NCBI GenBank assembly: GCA_003003925.1
Contig: PVWP01000005.1
Location: 62,001 to 126,000, forward strand
Reading direction: 5' to 3'
From: Aphanothece cf. minutissima CCALA 015
Lineage (GTDB): Bacteria > Cyanobacteriota > Cyanobacteriia > PCC-6307 > Cyanobiaceae
DNA: 64,000 nt
Below the pieces are notes generated by a model, which saw only the letters and a list, made by a program, of their open reading frames with translations, did no database searches and was not told where the DNA came from. Both the position numbers and the translations under genes were made by a program. This document shows, in pieces, positions 16,707 to 25,432 of the stretch. The stretch's first letter is position 1. The number at the start of each line of letters is the position of its first letter.

Positions 16707-17480
16707 TCAGGGCCGGAAGTCTCCAGCGATGGCGCCGCCCGCCGGCGGCACCGGCAGCAGGGGGGTGGGGTCCACCGCCACCAGCCCCCGGGGCTGCCGC
16801 TGGCGCAGTTCCAGGTGCAGGTGGGGCGTGCTGGCGTTGCCGCTCTGACCCACCTCGCCGATGGGCTGGCCGTTCCCCACGGTGGCGCCCTCGACCACGG
16901 AGGCCCTGCGCAGATGGGCATAGAGGCTCGACCAGCCGCCGCCGTGATCGATCAGCACCGTGAGGCCGTAGCCGCTGATCTCGTCCACCCGTTGCACCCG
17001 GCCGGCCTGCAGCGCCAGCACGGCCGTGCCCTCGGGCACGATCAGGTCGAGCCCGGTGTGCATGCGCCAGGCGCCGCGGGCCTCCGAAAACCGCCAGCCC
17101 CAGGGGTCCTGCTCCGTGGCCGCCACGGCGAGGGGGTAGTGCAGCGGCGGCGGCCCCGCCGCGGGCTCAGCGGCCCCGGACACCCGGGCCTGGAGGGCGA
17201 GGTCGCCCACCGGCACTTCCCGGGGCACCAGCGCCGGCTGCTCGGGCCTGGTGGCCGTCGGCGCCGGGGTGGGGGTGTCCCGGGCGGGCGGAGGCACGGG
17301 CGGCAGCAGCTCGGCCGGCCAGGGCGACGCTTCCGCCCCAGCCCCGGTGGCCGAATCGGGGATCGGTGGCTCCCCGGGGGGCCCTGGCGGGTCGATCCCC
17401 GCCGCACCGGCGGCGCCGGGGAGCAGCAGAAGCAGCAGCATCAGCGGCACCGAAGTCCGCCGGGGACATGCAGGGGCCAT
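16707..17480 (-). CDS. M23/LytM family peptidase, exported
   Basis: About 257 residues. A signal sequence (hydrophobic MLLLLLLPGAAGAAG) is followed by a proline-rich linker and a C-terminal LytM domain. Zinc ligands are visible in HTGLDL (H and D) and in HLHLEL (second H of HxH). Such proteins cut peptidoglycan cross-bridges or activate amidases. Start M at 17480 is chosen because it places the signal peptide first; a longer form from 17558 is possible. No partner gene is evident. Confidence 0.82.
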   Translation of the reverse strand: MAPACPRRTSVPLMLLLLLLPGAAGAAGIDPPGPPGEPPIPDSATGAGAEASPWPAELLPPVPPPARDTPTPAPTATRPEQPALVPREVPVGDLALQARVSGAAEPAAGPPPLHYPLAVAATEQDPWGWRFSEARGAWRMHTGLDLIVPEGTAVLALQAGRVQRVDEISGYGLTVLIDHGGGWSSLYAHLRRASVVEGATVGNGQPIGEVGQSGNASTPHLHLELRQRQPRGLVAVDPTPLLPVPPAGGAIAGDFRP

Positions 17481-17591
17481 CGAGGGGGCGCAGGGCAAGC
17501 GCGTTGTACCGCCTCTGCGCGGGGGAGGCCCACTGGGCGGCACCGGGGTCGTCGTCATCGGGCCCCGGCTGCTCAGTGCATTGAGCACGGA

Positions 17592-17960
17592 TCAAAGGGG
17601 ATCACCGGGCAGAAAGCGCCGGATGAACAGCTCCAGGGCCATCGGCCCGCAGCGGGGCTGCCAGGTGGTGCCGCCCGGCAGTCGCCGCCAGCAGGCCACC
17701 TGGAGCGCGTCGCCGCCGGCCAGCAGCTGCACCCGGTAGCGGTACTCGGCATCGGCGGCCTGGTCGGGGGCGGCCAGAGGTTCGGCGCCGGGCTGGCTGG
17801 CCAGGAACGCCGCCGCAAAGGCCTGCGGCTCCGGCCGCTGGCGCAGGGCCGTGGCGAACCGCCAGGCGGCGCCGGTGGGGTAGCCGTCGTGGTGGAGATA
17901 GAGGTGGCGCTCCGGGACGCCGGGAAAGCCGGAGAAGGAATAGACGGCGCGGGTGGCCAA
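17592..17960 (-). CDS. Conserved hypothetical protein
   Basis: A 122-residue soluble protein beginning with TTG at 17960 (MATRAVYSFSGFPG). The N-terminal part, YSFSGF then HLYLHHDGYPTGAAW, has the look of a conserved small family seen in phage and cyanobacterial genomes, but I cannot name it. No signal or membrane helix. It ends 62 bp before the hsdR 3' end in the same direction. Confidence 0.5.
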   Translation of the reverse strand: MATRAVYSFSGFPGVPERHLYLHHDGYPTGAAWRFATALRQRPEPQAFAAAFLASQPGAEPLAAPDQAADAEYRYRVQLLAGGDALQVACWRRLPGGTTWQPRCGPMALELFIRRFLPGDPL

Positions 17961-18022
17961 GGGGCTGGGGCGGCTGCACTCGGAAGTGCCACCGTTGTCT
18001 CAGCGGCTGATGCCGCGTTGGC

Positions 18023-21000
18023 TCACACCCACTGGACGCAGAGCAACTCCGCCTGGGCCAGCACGGTTTTCACCGCCTCTTCCTGCAGATCAGGCGGGTA
18101 GCCGTATTTGTTGAGGATGCGTTTCACCATCACGCGGATCTTGGCGCGGGCGCCTTCGCGCAGGGTCCAGTCGATCGTCACGCTCTTCTTCACCTGGGTG
18201 ATCAGTTCGGCTGCGATCAGCTTGAGCTTGGCGTCGCCCATGGCCTGCAGGGCACTGTCGTTGGCGGCGAGGGCGTCGTAGAAGGCGACTTCGTCGTCGG
18301 TAAGGCCGAGGGATTCGCCGCGCTTGGTGGCGGCATCGAGTTCCTTGGCGAGGGCAATCAGTTCTTCGATCACCTCGGCCGTGGTAATGGCGCGGTTGTG
18401 GTAGGCGTTGAGGGCTTTCTTGAGCTTCTCGGAGAACACCTGGCTCTGCACGAGGTTGCGCTTGGAGCGCACCTTCAGTTCGTCCTTGAGCAGTTTCTCC
18501 AGCAGCTCGGCGGCCACATTCCTGTGCTTGAGGCCACGCACCTCGGCGAGGAACTGATCGCTGAGGATCGAGATGTCGGGCTTGGGCAGGCCGGCGGCGG
18601 TGAACACATCGATCACCTGGCCTTCGGTGGTGATCGCCTTGCTCACCAGCTGGCGGATGGCGGCATCGAGCTGCTCGGGCGTTTTGCTGGTGCTGCTGGT
18701 TTGCTTGGCGAGGGCGGCCTGCAGGGCCTGGAAGAAACTCACGTCGTCGCGGATGGCGGTGGCCTCGTCGCTGGCGGCGCAGAGGGCGAAGGCGCGGGAG
18801 AGTTCAGCCACCACCTGCAGCCAGCGTTGCTTGCCGTTCTCCTGCAAAAGGATGTGCTCCTGGCCGGCGGGAAGGAGCTGGAGGCGCTGGGTGGGGGTGC
18901 CGCTGGTCCAGGCCGACCAGTCGAAACCGTGCAGCAGATCGGAGGCGATGCCGTGTTTTTCGAGCATCACGGCGATGGCCTGGGCGGTGTCGAAGGTGGG
19001 GTCGCCCCGGCCGCCGCTTTCGGTGTAGGTGGCGAGGGCGTGCTTGAGCTGGTCGGCGAGGCCGAGATAGTCCACCACCAGGCCGCCGGGCTTGTCGCGG
19101 AACACCCGGTTGACCCGGGCGATGGCCTGCATCAAGCCGTGGCCCTGCATCGGCTTGTCGACGTACATGGTGTGCAGACAGGGCGCATCGAAGCCGGTGA
19201 GCCACATGTCGCGCACGATCACGATCTTGAAGGGATCGGCGGCGTCCTTGAAGCGGTTGGCCAGCTGGCGGCGCGCTTCCTTGCTGCGGATGTGGGGCTG
19301 CCAGTCGGGTCCGTCGTCGGCGCTGCCGGTCATCACCACCTTGAGGGTGTCCTGCGCCCATTCGGGCCGCAGCTGGATGAGGGCGTTGTAGAGATCCACG
19401 CAGATGCGGCGGCTCATGCACACCACCATCGCCTTGCCGTCCATCACCTCCAGGCGCTTCTCCACGTGGACCACCAGGTCGGCGGCCACCAGGGCCAGGC
19501 GCTTGGGGTCCCCCACCAGCGCTTCGAGGGCGGCCCACTTGGTTTTCAGCTTTTCCTTCTGCGTGAACTCCTCGCCTTCGGTGATCTCCTCGAACTCCGC
19601 ATCGAGCCTGGGGATCTCTGCGGCATTGAGTGAGAGTTTGGAGATGCGGCTCTCGTAGTAGATCGGCACGGTGGCCTTGTCGGCCACGGCGCGTTGGATG
19701 TCGTAGATGGAGATGTAATCGCCGAACACAGCGCGGGTGTTGGCGTCGGTCTGCTCGATCGGGGTGCCGGTGAAGCCGATGAAAGAGGCGTTGGGGAGGG
19801 CATCGCGCAGGTTGCTGGCGAAGCCGTAGGACATTTCACCGGTCTTCTCGTTCACCTTGCCGCCGAAGCCGTACTGGCTGCGGTGCGCTTCATCGGCGCT
19901 CACCACGATGTTCGCCCGGGCGCTCAGCTCGGGCATCGCTTCGCCCCTTTCGGGCATGAACTTCTGGATGGTGGTGAACACCACGCCGCCACTGGCTCGG
20001 TTGAGCAGTTCGCGCAGGTGTTCGCGATTGGCGGCCTGCACGGGCGTCTGGCCGAGGATGTCGGCGCAGCGCAGGAACTGGCCGAAGAGCTGGTCGTCGA
20101 GGTCGTTGCGATCGGTGAGCACCACCAGAGTGGGGTTCTGCATCGACGGATGGCGCACGATGCGGGCGGCATAGAAGAGCATCGAGAAGCTCTTGCCACT
20201 GCCCTGGGTATGCCACACCACGCCGGCGCGGCGGTCGCCCGGCCTGCCGCCCTGGCTGCGGGCTTCCTGGCCCAGGCCGCTGGCCCGCACGGTTTCCTGC
20301 ACCGCGGCGTTGACGGCATGGAACTGGTGGTAGCCGGCGATGATCTTGTGCAGGGCGCCGGAATCCGGGTCTTCCTCGAAGACGATGAAGTGCTGCAGCA
20401 GTTCAAGAAACCGCTGCGGCTCGAACACGCCGCGGATGAGCGTTTCCAGCTCCAAAGCGGTGGCGGGGGCGTGCGCCTCGCCATCGATGCTGCGCCACAC
20501 CTTGAACCATTCCTGGTTGGCAGTGAGCGAGCCGATGCGGGCCTGCAGCCCGTCGCTCACCACCAGCGCGGCGTTGGTTTGCAGGAGCGAAGGGATCTCG
20601 GCTTTGTAGGTCTGCAGCTGGGCGTAGGCGCTCCAGATGGTTGCGCCTTTGGCGGCGGCGTTCTTGAGCTCGATCAGGCCCAGGGGCAGCCCATTGAGGA
20701 ACACCACCAGATCGGGCCGGCGACTGTGCTGGCCATCGCTCACGGCGAACTGGTTCACCACCAGCCAGTCGTTGGCGGCAACCTCGGCGAAGTCCACCAG
20801 CCGCATATGGTCGCCGGCGATGCTGCCATCGGGGCGGGGGTACTCCACCGGTACGCCCTCCCGCAGCAGGCGGTGGAAGGCACGGTTGGTTTGTACGAGT
20901 GAGGGCGTGGCGAGGCGCAACAGCTTGCGCAGGGCCTCTTCCCGGGCATCGTCAGGAATGCCTGGGTTAAAGCGCCCGATGGCCTCGCGCAGCCGGCCCA

Positions 21001-21139
21001 CCAGCACCACATCGCTGAACGACTGCCGCTCCGCCGCCGGTTCGCCGGGAGCCAGCGGGGGGCCGGGGAGCACGGTGTAGCCCAGCTCCTGGAACCAGCC
21101 GAGGGTCGCCTCTTCGACGATGGCTTCGTTGAGGGTCAT
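18023..21139 (-). CDS. hsdR: Type I restriction-modification system, endonuclease/translocase subunit R
   Basis: A 1038-residue HsdR. The N-terminal nuclease region has [20 protein letters not shown] (PD-ExK type, about residues 137-157). The motor follows: Walker [10 protein letters not shown] near residue 311, Walker B/DEAH as [11 protein letters not shown] near 414, and later SF2 motifs such as [11 protein letters not shown]. It cleaves unmodified DNA after ATP-driven translocation, in complex with HsdM and HsdS. The start overlaps the HEPN stop as ATGA, so it is the last gene of the long minus-strand operon rather than adjacent to hsdMS. The frame is intact. Confidence 0.95.
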   Translation of the reverse strand: MTLNEAIVEEATLGWFQELGYTVLPGPPLAPGEPAAERQSFSDVVLVGRLREAIGRFNPGIPDDAREEALRKLLRLATPSLVQTNRAFHRLLREGVPVEYPRPDGSIAGDHMRLVDFAEVAANDWLVVNQFAVSDGQHSRRPDLVVFLNGLPLGLIELKNAAAKGATIWSAYAQLQTYKAEIPSLLQTNAALVVSDGLQARIGSLTANQEWFKVWRSIDGEAHAPATALELETLIRGVFEPQRFLELLQHFIVFEEDPDSGALHKIIAGYHQFHAVNAAVQETVRASGLGQEARSQGGRPGDRRAGVVWHTQGSGKSFSMLFYAARIVRHPSMQNPTLVVLTDRNDLDDQLFGQFLRCADILGQTPVQAANREHLRELLNRASGGVVFTTIQKFMPERGEAMPELSARANIVVSADEAHRSQYGFGGKVNEKTGEMSYGFASNLRDALPNASFIGFTGTPIEQTDANTRAVFGDYISIYDIQRAVADKATVPIYYESRISKLSLNAAEIPRLDAEFEEITEGEEFTQKEKLKTKWAALEALVGDPKRLALVAADLVVHVEKRLEVMDGKAMVVCMSRRICVDLYNALIQLRPEWAQDTLKVVMTGSADDGPDWQPHIRSKEARRQLANRFKDAADPFKIVIVRDMWLTGFDAPCLHTMYVDKPMQGHGLMQAIARVNRVFRDKPGGLVVDYLGLADQLKHALATYTESGGRGDPTFDTAQAIAVMLEKHGIASDLLHGFDWSAWTSGTPTQRLQLLPAGQEHILLQENGKQRWLQVVAELSRAFALCAASDEATAIRDDVSFFQALQAALAKQTSSTSKTPEQLDAAIRQLVSKAITTEGQVIDVFTAAGLPKPDISILSDQFLAEVRGLKHRNVAAELLEKLLKDELKVRSKRNLVQSQVFSEKLKKALNAYHNRAITTAEVIEELIALAKELDAATKRGESLGLTDDEVAFYDALAANDSALQAMGDAKLKLIAAELITQVKKSVTIDWTLREGARAKIRVMVKRILNKYGYPPDLQEEAVKTVLAQAELLCVQWV

Positions 21140-21546
21140 GGCGGATTCAATGGATCCGTTGCCGCCGCGATGGCCCGGCCGACGAACTCCTCCAACGCCA
21201 AGAGAAGGGGCAGCCACTCCTGTCGTTCGATGGTGGCTTCTAGCGGGAGGTCGTCGTAGCGGAACACGGTGCCGAAGGGGGTCAAGTTCTCCACGGTCAG
21301 CAGCGCCTCGGGAATGAACACATCCACGGCAGCGAGCAGATCGAGCAGAACACCCAGATCATGGGTGCGGGGGTAGTCGTGACCGCCGAGCGCCAGCAAC
21401 GCCTTGATCAGCTTCTCGGCCGCCTGCTGGGCATGGAAGCCGAGGGTCTCGGTGTTGATGGTGGGATCGTTGATCAGCTTCCGCAGCACGGCAAGGTCCT
21501 GCGCAGCCTTGCGTTGCAGCAGCTGGGCCTGGTCAATCGCCTGCAT
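21136..21546 (-). CDS. HEPN domain protein (toxin-type partner of MNT)
   Basis: A 136-residue all-helical protein. The segment [32 protein letters not shown] is typical of HEPN proteins paired with minimal nucleotidyltransferases. The usual RNase Rx4-6H motif is not clearly present; RTHDL is the nearest. In MNT-HEPN pairs the HEPN partner is a toxin silenced by AMPylation or complex formation. The gene overlaps MNT by 14 bp upstream and hsdR by 4 bp downstream. Confidence 0.85.
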   Translation of the reverse strand: MQAIDQAQLLQRKAAQDLAVLRKLINDPTINTETLGFHAQQAAEKLIKALLALGGHDYPRTHDLGVLLDLLAAVDVFIPEALLTVENLTPFGTVFRYDDLPLEATIERQEWLPLLLALEEFVGRAIAAATDPLNPP

Positions 21547-21883
21547 AGAGCACCGTGCCTTTTGTGCGGGCGGCGAACTCCACCGTGCCCGGCACCTGGG
21601 CGCGGGAGTCGTAGAGAGCCTGACTGGTGACAATCAGATCAATCGGCATCAGGAGCCCGCGCAGGACGCGACGGAGGCGAAGCATTTCCTGGTAGCGGTC
21701 GGCGACCTGCGGTTCCACCACGAGAAGGTCAAGGTCATTGGCAAGGCTGAGATCACCTGTGGCAGCGGAGCCAAAGGCGATCAGCCGCGTGGGTGCGGCT
21801 GCGGCCACCAACCGGCGCACGGCTTCGGAGATCTTCTCGGGGGTCACCGCCCAGGGCTTGAGGGGAGCGCCGTCACTCGACAT
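21533..21883 (-). CDS. MNT-type minimal nucleotidyltransferase (antitoxin)
   Basis: A 116-residue protein with the polymerase-beta fold signature GSAATGDLSLANDLDLLVVE (GS then DxD), and a further acidic residue in MPIDLIV. Partner of the HEPN protein, whose start lies 14 bp inside this gene. Known MNT antitoxins AMPylate their HEPN toxins. ATG at 21883 is chosen because upstream sequence lacks family resemblance. The gene begins 77 bp after the broken GIY-YIG gene. Confidence 0.85.
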   Translation of the reverse strand: MSSDGAPLKPWAVTPEKISEAVRRLVAAAAPTRLIAFGSAATGDLSLANDLDLLVVEPQVADRYQEMLRLRRVLRGLLMPIDLIVTSQALYDSRAQVPGTVEFAARTKGTVLYAGD

Positions 21884-21960
21884 CGGTCTCACCAGGGAGC
21901 CCGTCACTGGCCAGACGCTAGATGGGATCAGCTTGGTTGGCAGGTGGGTGGGGTGGGACC

Positions 21961-22845
21961 TCACGGATCAGCGTCTGCGGAGGCTGCCGCCGCCGCCCGC
22001 TCCTGGTGCACCTTGAGGGTGATCCCCGCGGCATCCTTCCATTCGTTCCGTCCGTTGGCGCTGCGGGCGAGCAGCAGCCCCGCCGCCTGGGACGGCGACT
22101 TGAACTCGTAGTCCTGGAGCAGTTCCACCTGGTTGTCCTGCCTGGCGAGGACGCCCTAGCGGATCAGTTGCTCCCGGGTGCGCATCAGGGCATCGGGCGA
22201 GCTGGCGGTGAAGTCGCGGCGCCCCTTGGCCCCCTTGAGAACGGTGAACCCGTTCGGTGACTCGTAGCCCCTGCCCTCGGCGTCCGGACCCCTGAGGAAG
22301 AAGAGGGTGCTGGGGTTGATGGCGGGGAAGGTGGGTGGCTGCTCGAAGGCTCTGAGGCCGAGCACGGGACAGCAGAGCAGGACCTCTTCCAGGAAGCCCT
22401 CCGCCTCTGCGCGGTCCATCTCGGCCAGGTTGACAGCATGACCCTGAACAACGTTCTCCAGGCGGCAGCGCTTGGCTGCCTGGGCCAGCCCGATCAGCCG
22501 GGCCTCCAGGTGCTAGGCGTGGGCCTTGTTCAGGTAGCCGTCCTTGGAGGTGAAGGCGTAGGCGGTGGTCCAGAACTCCTTGGCCTGGTGCTGCTCCAGC
22601 CGCCGGCCGAGGGGGTCCGCCTCGCCTATGTACGCGAGGTCGGCGCCGCCGTCCTCAGGGTCGGGGCCCGTGAGCACATACACGCCAGGTCGACCGGCCT
22701 CCGGGCGCTGGGTGAACTCATTGAGCTGGGAGCGAGGGATCACGTAGCCGATGCCGCTCCAGTTCGTCTTCTCGACGATTCGCATCCCCTCCGGCAGCCC
22801 AGAGGGCACGAACAAGCGCAGGGCGAAAGGGCGGGTGGTGGTCAT
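21961..22845 (-). pseudogene. GIY-YIG nuclease with C-terminal DUF4357, interrupted by two in-frame TAG codons
   Basis: One continuous minus-strand frame of 295 codons encodes an N-terminal GIY-YIG domain (PGVYVLTGPD..ADLAYIGEAD..RRLEQH), a linker, and a DUF4357 tail (VELLQDYEFKSPSQAAGLLLARSANGRNEWKD). It is broken by TAG at 22513-22515 (after NKAHA, before HLEARL) and TAG at 22156-22158 (after REQLIR, before GVLARQ). Relatives usually have Gln-like residues at such places, so CAG-to-TAG changes are likely. No frameshift is present. Such genes are frequent cargo between hsdS and hsdR. Its ATG overlaps the previous gene's stop (ATGA). Confidence 0.8.
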
Positions 22846-23549
22846 GGGGTGGTCGATTTGGCCGTTGTGTACGCCTGGCGTTCGTGGTTGGGCGTATTCG
22901 GGAAGGCAAGGCTGAGCTGCCGCTGGCGGACGAGCACTTTGAGGTACTGATCCCGGAGGGTGTCGGGCTTCCTATTCACTAGTTCTGTCAGGCAGCGGAG
23001 GGTGATGAACCGCGCTTCGCAAAGGTCCAGGACGACATCGATGAGCACTTGGCGATCCACCTTCCTCTTGGTTCGGGGCTCTGATGCCATGGCTTCCAAA
23101 CGGGAGCGCAAAGCCTCTGAGAGCGGCGCCAGATCATCCACCACAGGAAATGGCAGCTGCTCTGAGACCAAGCAACCCTCGGGGGTCCCGGTGCTCGGTC
23201 AAATTCGGGGAGCTGACAACCAAATTCGGGGAGCTGGAGCCCAAATTCGGGGAGCTCGGCGCTGAAATTCGGGGAATTGGGCCAAAAACCAATTCGTCTA
23301 GGCTTGGGATGGCTCCGCCAGGAAGGTGCAAGATCACCTCCTTCCACCAGTGGACTCCAGCAAGCCGGCCTGGGTAAGGTGCTCGAGATTCTTCGAGAGA
23401 TCGACCGGATGCTCGGTGATGGCGTCTCTTAAACGAGCATGGTTCACACGGGGTAGCTTCAGCCCGTGAACAAGCGCATAGTCGACATCTCCGAGCCAAT
23501 TGAGGCAGACCTCTTGGACAATAGTCTGGATAAGCATTATCTTTGACAA
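22842..23549 (-). pseudogene. Remnant of an AlbA_2/Schlafen-type ATP-binding protein (C-terminal half only)
   Basis: Three pieces in different frames read as one ancestral protein: a winged-helix-like part (ARLRDAITEHPVDLSKNLEHL, 23549 to about 23338), a linker with VILHLPGG and three SSPNL repeats (about 23340 to 23185), and a C-terminal DNA-binding part (CLVSEQLPFPVVDDLAPL to the stop at 22842). The junctions are single-base changes, one in a G5 run near 23181-23185 and one near 23340. The N-terminal AlbA_2 domain is missing; the SLATT gene occupies its place. Confidence 0.6.
23201..23274. repeat. Four copies of a 10-bp unit spaced 21/21/22 bp
   Basis: AAATTCGGGG occurs at 23201, 23222, 23243 and 23265. 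The 21-bp period encodes the repeated SSPNL heptad of the AlbA_2-type linker on the minus strand. The last copy is shifted by one base, consistent with a further indel in the decayed gene. Spacers are short and not unique, so this is not a CRISPR array. Confidence 0.8.
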
Positions 23550-24127
23550 GAAGAGCTCAATACAAAGGTCAAAATAGAGCCAACAACTGCTAACATCAAG
23601 AATGCACTAAAACTCAAAGGCAGCTTGTCGCGCCAGAAGCTAAACGGTCGACTTTCTTCAATCCATTCAATTTGCTGCTGCCAAAAAAACTTGTAGTGTG
23701 CATACCAGTCACTAAAAAGAATTTGGTCGCTCCTGCCATGTTTCGAGTACTCGTCCCAGATTGCAGACAACTCATTCTCATAAACTGAGAGGTCAGCAGT
23801 TTCGGCTGCCTTGACATTAAAGTACAACGCCTTCAATCTGTTAAAGATGGCCGTTAGTTTTTCACCCGCTTCTGCATAATCCATTTTTTTGTGATCCCAC
23901 GTGCTGATCCTAAGGCCAACAAAGCCGAATACAATAAATGCAGCTGATAAATACTTTTTGGAAGTAGATTCAAACAGCAATGAGAAGATGCCGACAGCGC
24001 TGGACGCAAACGCGATAGTGCCCGGCAATTTAGAGGTAATGTCAAATGTTGCGAAGTGCTTCTTAGCTCCAAAGCCAACATTGTATGCAGTCTCAGCGAT
24101 GTTTCTGAGAAGATCTTCTTTATTCAT
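23537..24127 (-). CDS. SLATT-domain membrane protein, probable CBASS effector
   Basis: A 196-residue protein with two adjacent hydrophobic helices near residues 33-75 (TIAFASSAVGIFSLLF; YLSAAFIVFGFVGLR), a charged helical middle and a C-terminal hydrophobic helix (FLMLAVVGSILTFVL). This is the architecture of SLATT proteins, membrane effectors often coupled to nucleotide second-messenger enzymes. It starts 6 bp after the CD-NTase reading frame would end, so it is the likely effector that would disrupt the membrane. The region is much richer in A+T than the chromosome around it. Confidence 0.75.
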   Translation of the reverse strand: MNKEDLLRNIAETAYNVGFGAKKHFATFDITSKLPGTIAFASSAVGIFSLLFESTSKKYLSAAFIVFGFVGLRISTWDHKKMDYAEAGEKLTAIFNRLKALYFNVKAAETADLSVYENELSAIWDEYSKHGRSDQILFSDWYAHYKFFWQQQIEWIEESRPFSFWRDKLPLSFSAFLMLAVVGSILTFVLSSSCQR

Positions 24128-24133
24128 GCTTGG

Positions 24134-24328
24134 TTATGTTTGAATGGGTACATGGATGCGGTCTTTTGCAACAACAATACCATCTTTAATCGCATAGCAC
24201 TCCACAACATGGTCTCCTCGAAAGTTTGTCTTCTCTTTCTTTTCGGCTCTTCCTGTATCGGCAACAATCTGCCCGCGGACACAGTCCCTACGCTGCGCAA
24301 CCTCGCCACGGTTTAGGACTTTCCATTT
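24134..24328 (-). pseudogene. AGS-C sensor domain of the CD-NTase, cut off by an in-frame TAA
   Basis: Directly after the TAA at 24329-24331, and in the same frame, 64 codons run without a stop: KWKVLNRGEVAQRRDCVRGQ, then FRGDHVVECYAIKDGIVVAK and DRIHVPIQT. This is recognisable as the AGS-C sensor domain that normally ends CD-NTases. No frameshift separates it from the catalytic part, so one nonsense change (TAT or TAC to TAA would suffice) detached it. Confidence 0.75.
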
Positions 24329-25429
24329 TTATTCGAACGGTGCCGGGACAGTGTTGCGGATTATCCTGAATCTTAAAGTCTTGTTCGCCATAAGTGGCAT
24401 GCGTCGCGCCAACATAACTCTTAGGGAATGCTGCATGAAACCATCTTGCATCACCTCGCAATCAATCGTCAGTGTAAAGCGGATGTCGGTTGGGTAGATA
24501 TCTTCGATAAACTCCTCAGTATCCCTCCAGGTGTAGACAGCATCCGCACGAGGCAGTACAGCAAGCTCTTCTGTGGCAGCAGGAAACACACGCCCATAGA
24601 TCTTGCGCCATTTCTCGTTCACTTCCATTGTATCCTGCGCTTCAATTGCGTCTATACATAGCTGGTATGCCTTTCTGGCCTTCGCCTGAAACCTCCGGTA
24701 GACCTTAACGCGCTGTCTACTACCAGGAGCAGTATAGTAGTCTTGGTCTCTAAGCTTCCCCAAGAAATCAAAGAAGTCGCGGCTCAGCCAATCAAAATAG
24801 AGGTAACTCTTTGTATCGTATTCTCTTGTACCTGCCAAGAAATTATATACAAGCGTGTCGATGAGGAGGCCGCCCATTTCCAGGCCGTGCTTGTTTCTCC
24901 ATGCACGCGCCATTTTGCAGAGACGTTTTAGGTTTTTGTTTTTCTCGGTGTCAAGCTTGGAGATTTCCTCCATTTCCTCGCGCGGCTTTGTAATCTTCCA
25001 GCTACCGCTGTTCTTTGTATCGGGATACATAAAGCTACCGTCGTCCTGCTCGAATACAGGTTGAACTTCTACGTGGAAGTCTAAATAGGTCACACAGACA
25101 ACTAGCCGGTCAACCCGCACCTTGGTTCTAGGATAACGTACTCTGATTGCATCGCGAACATGCCTAAGAAGTTTATACTGCCCGCCATCTTGATAAGCTG
25201 CCCAAGCCGACTTGGGCATGATGTAGAGCATATCGAGATCGGAGATGCCGTTAATTCCTGTGCCCCGACCAAATGAGCCTACCTGAAGAGAATTCGCCGT
25301 TTTCGATTCCGTATCACGAAAGAATTTGTTTAATGCAGCCGTCAACTCGCCATACCTCAAGCTTATCGTCTCTCTATTCTGAATCGCTAGGTTCGACAGA
25401 AAGTCGCTAAACATCTCGGCAATGGACAT
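24329..25429 (-). CDS. CD-NTase (CBASS cyclic-oligonucleotide synthase), truncated before its C-terminal sensor
   Basis: A 366-residue nucleotidyltransferase. The catalytic pattern GSFGRGTGI (residues 51-59) with D64 and D66 in SDLDMLY, and a third acidic residue in FHVEVQP (E121), is that of cGAS/DncV-like enzymes, followed by the helical OAS1-type C-lobe. It would make a cyclic nucleotide alarm on phage infection. The frame stops at NTVPAPFE; the AGS-C tail continues in frame after the TAA. It lies between hsdS and a SLATT effector. AT-rich sequence and codon use unlike the flanking hsd genes indicate separate acquisition. Confidence 0.85.
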   Translation of the reverse strand: MSIAEMFSDFLSNLAIQNRETISLRYGELTAALNKFFRDTESKTANSLQVGSFGRGTGINGISDLDMLYIMPKSAWAAYQDGGQYKLLRHVRDAIRVRYPRTKVRVDRLVVCVTYLDFHVEVQPVFEQDDGSFMYPDTKNSGSWKITKPREEMEEISKLDTEKNKNLKRLCKMARAWRNKHGLEMGGLLIDTLVYNFLAGTREYDTKSYLYFDWLSRDFFDFLGKLRDQDYYTAPGSRQRVKVYRRFQAKARKAYQLCIDAIEAQDTMEVNEKWRKIYGRVFPAATEELAVLPRADAVYTWRDTEEFIEDIYPTDIRFTLTIDCEVMQDGFMQHSLRVMLARRMPLMANKTLRFRIIRNTVPAPFE

Positions 25430-25432
25430 ATT

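Noticed and set aside
15924..18101. A 725-codon plus-strand open frame opposite the DUF362 and M23 genes
   Set aside because: No recognisable domain; both antisense genes have clear signal sequences and catalytic motifs.
23201..23274. CRISPR-like repeat array
   Set aside because: Units are 10 bp with 11-12 bp similar spacers and encode a protein heptad; no cas genes nearby.
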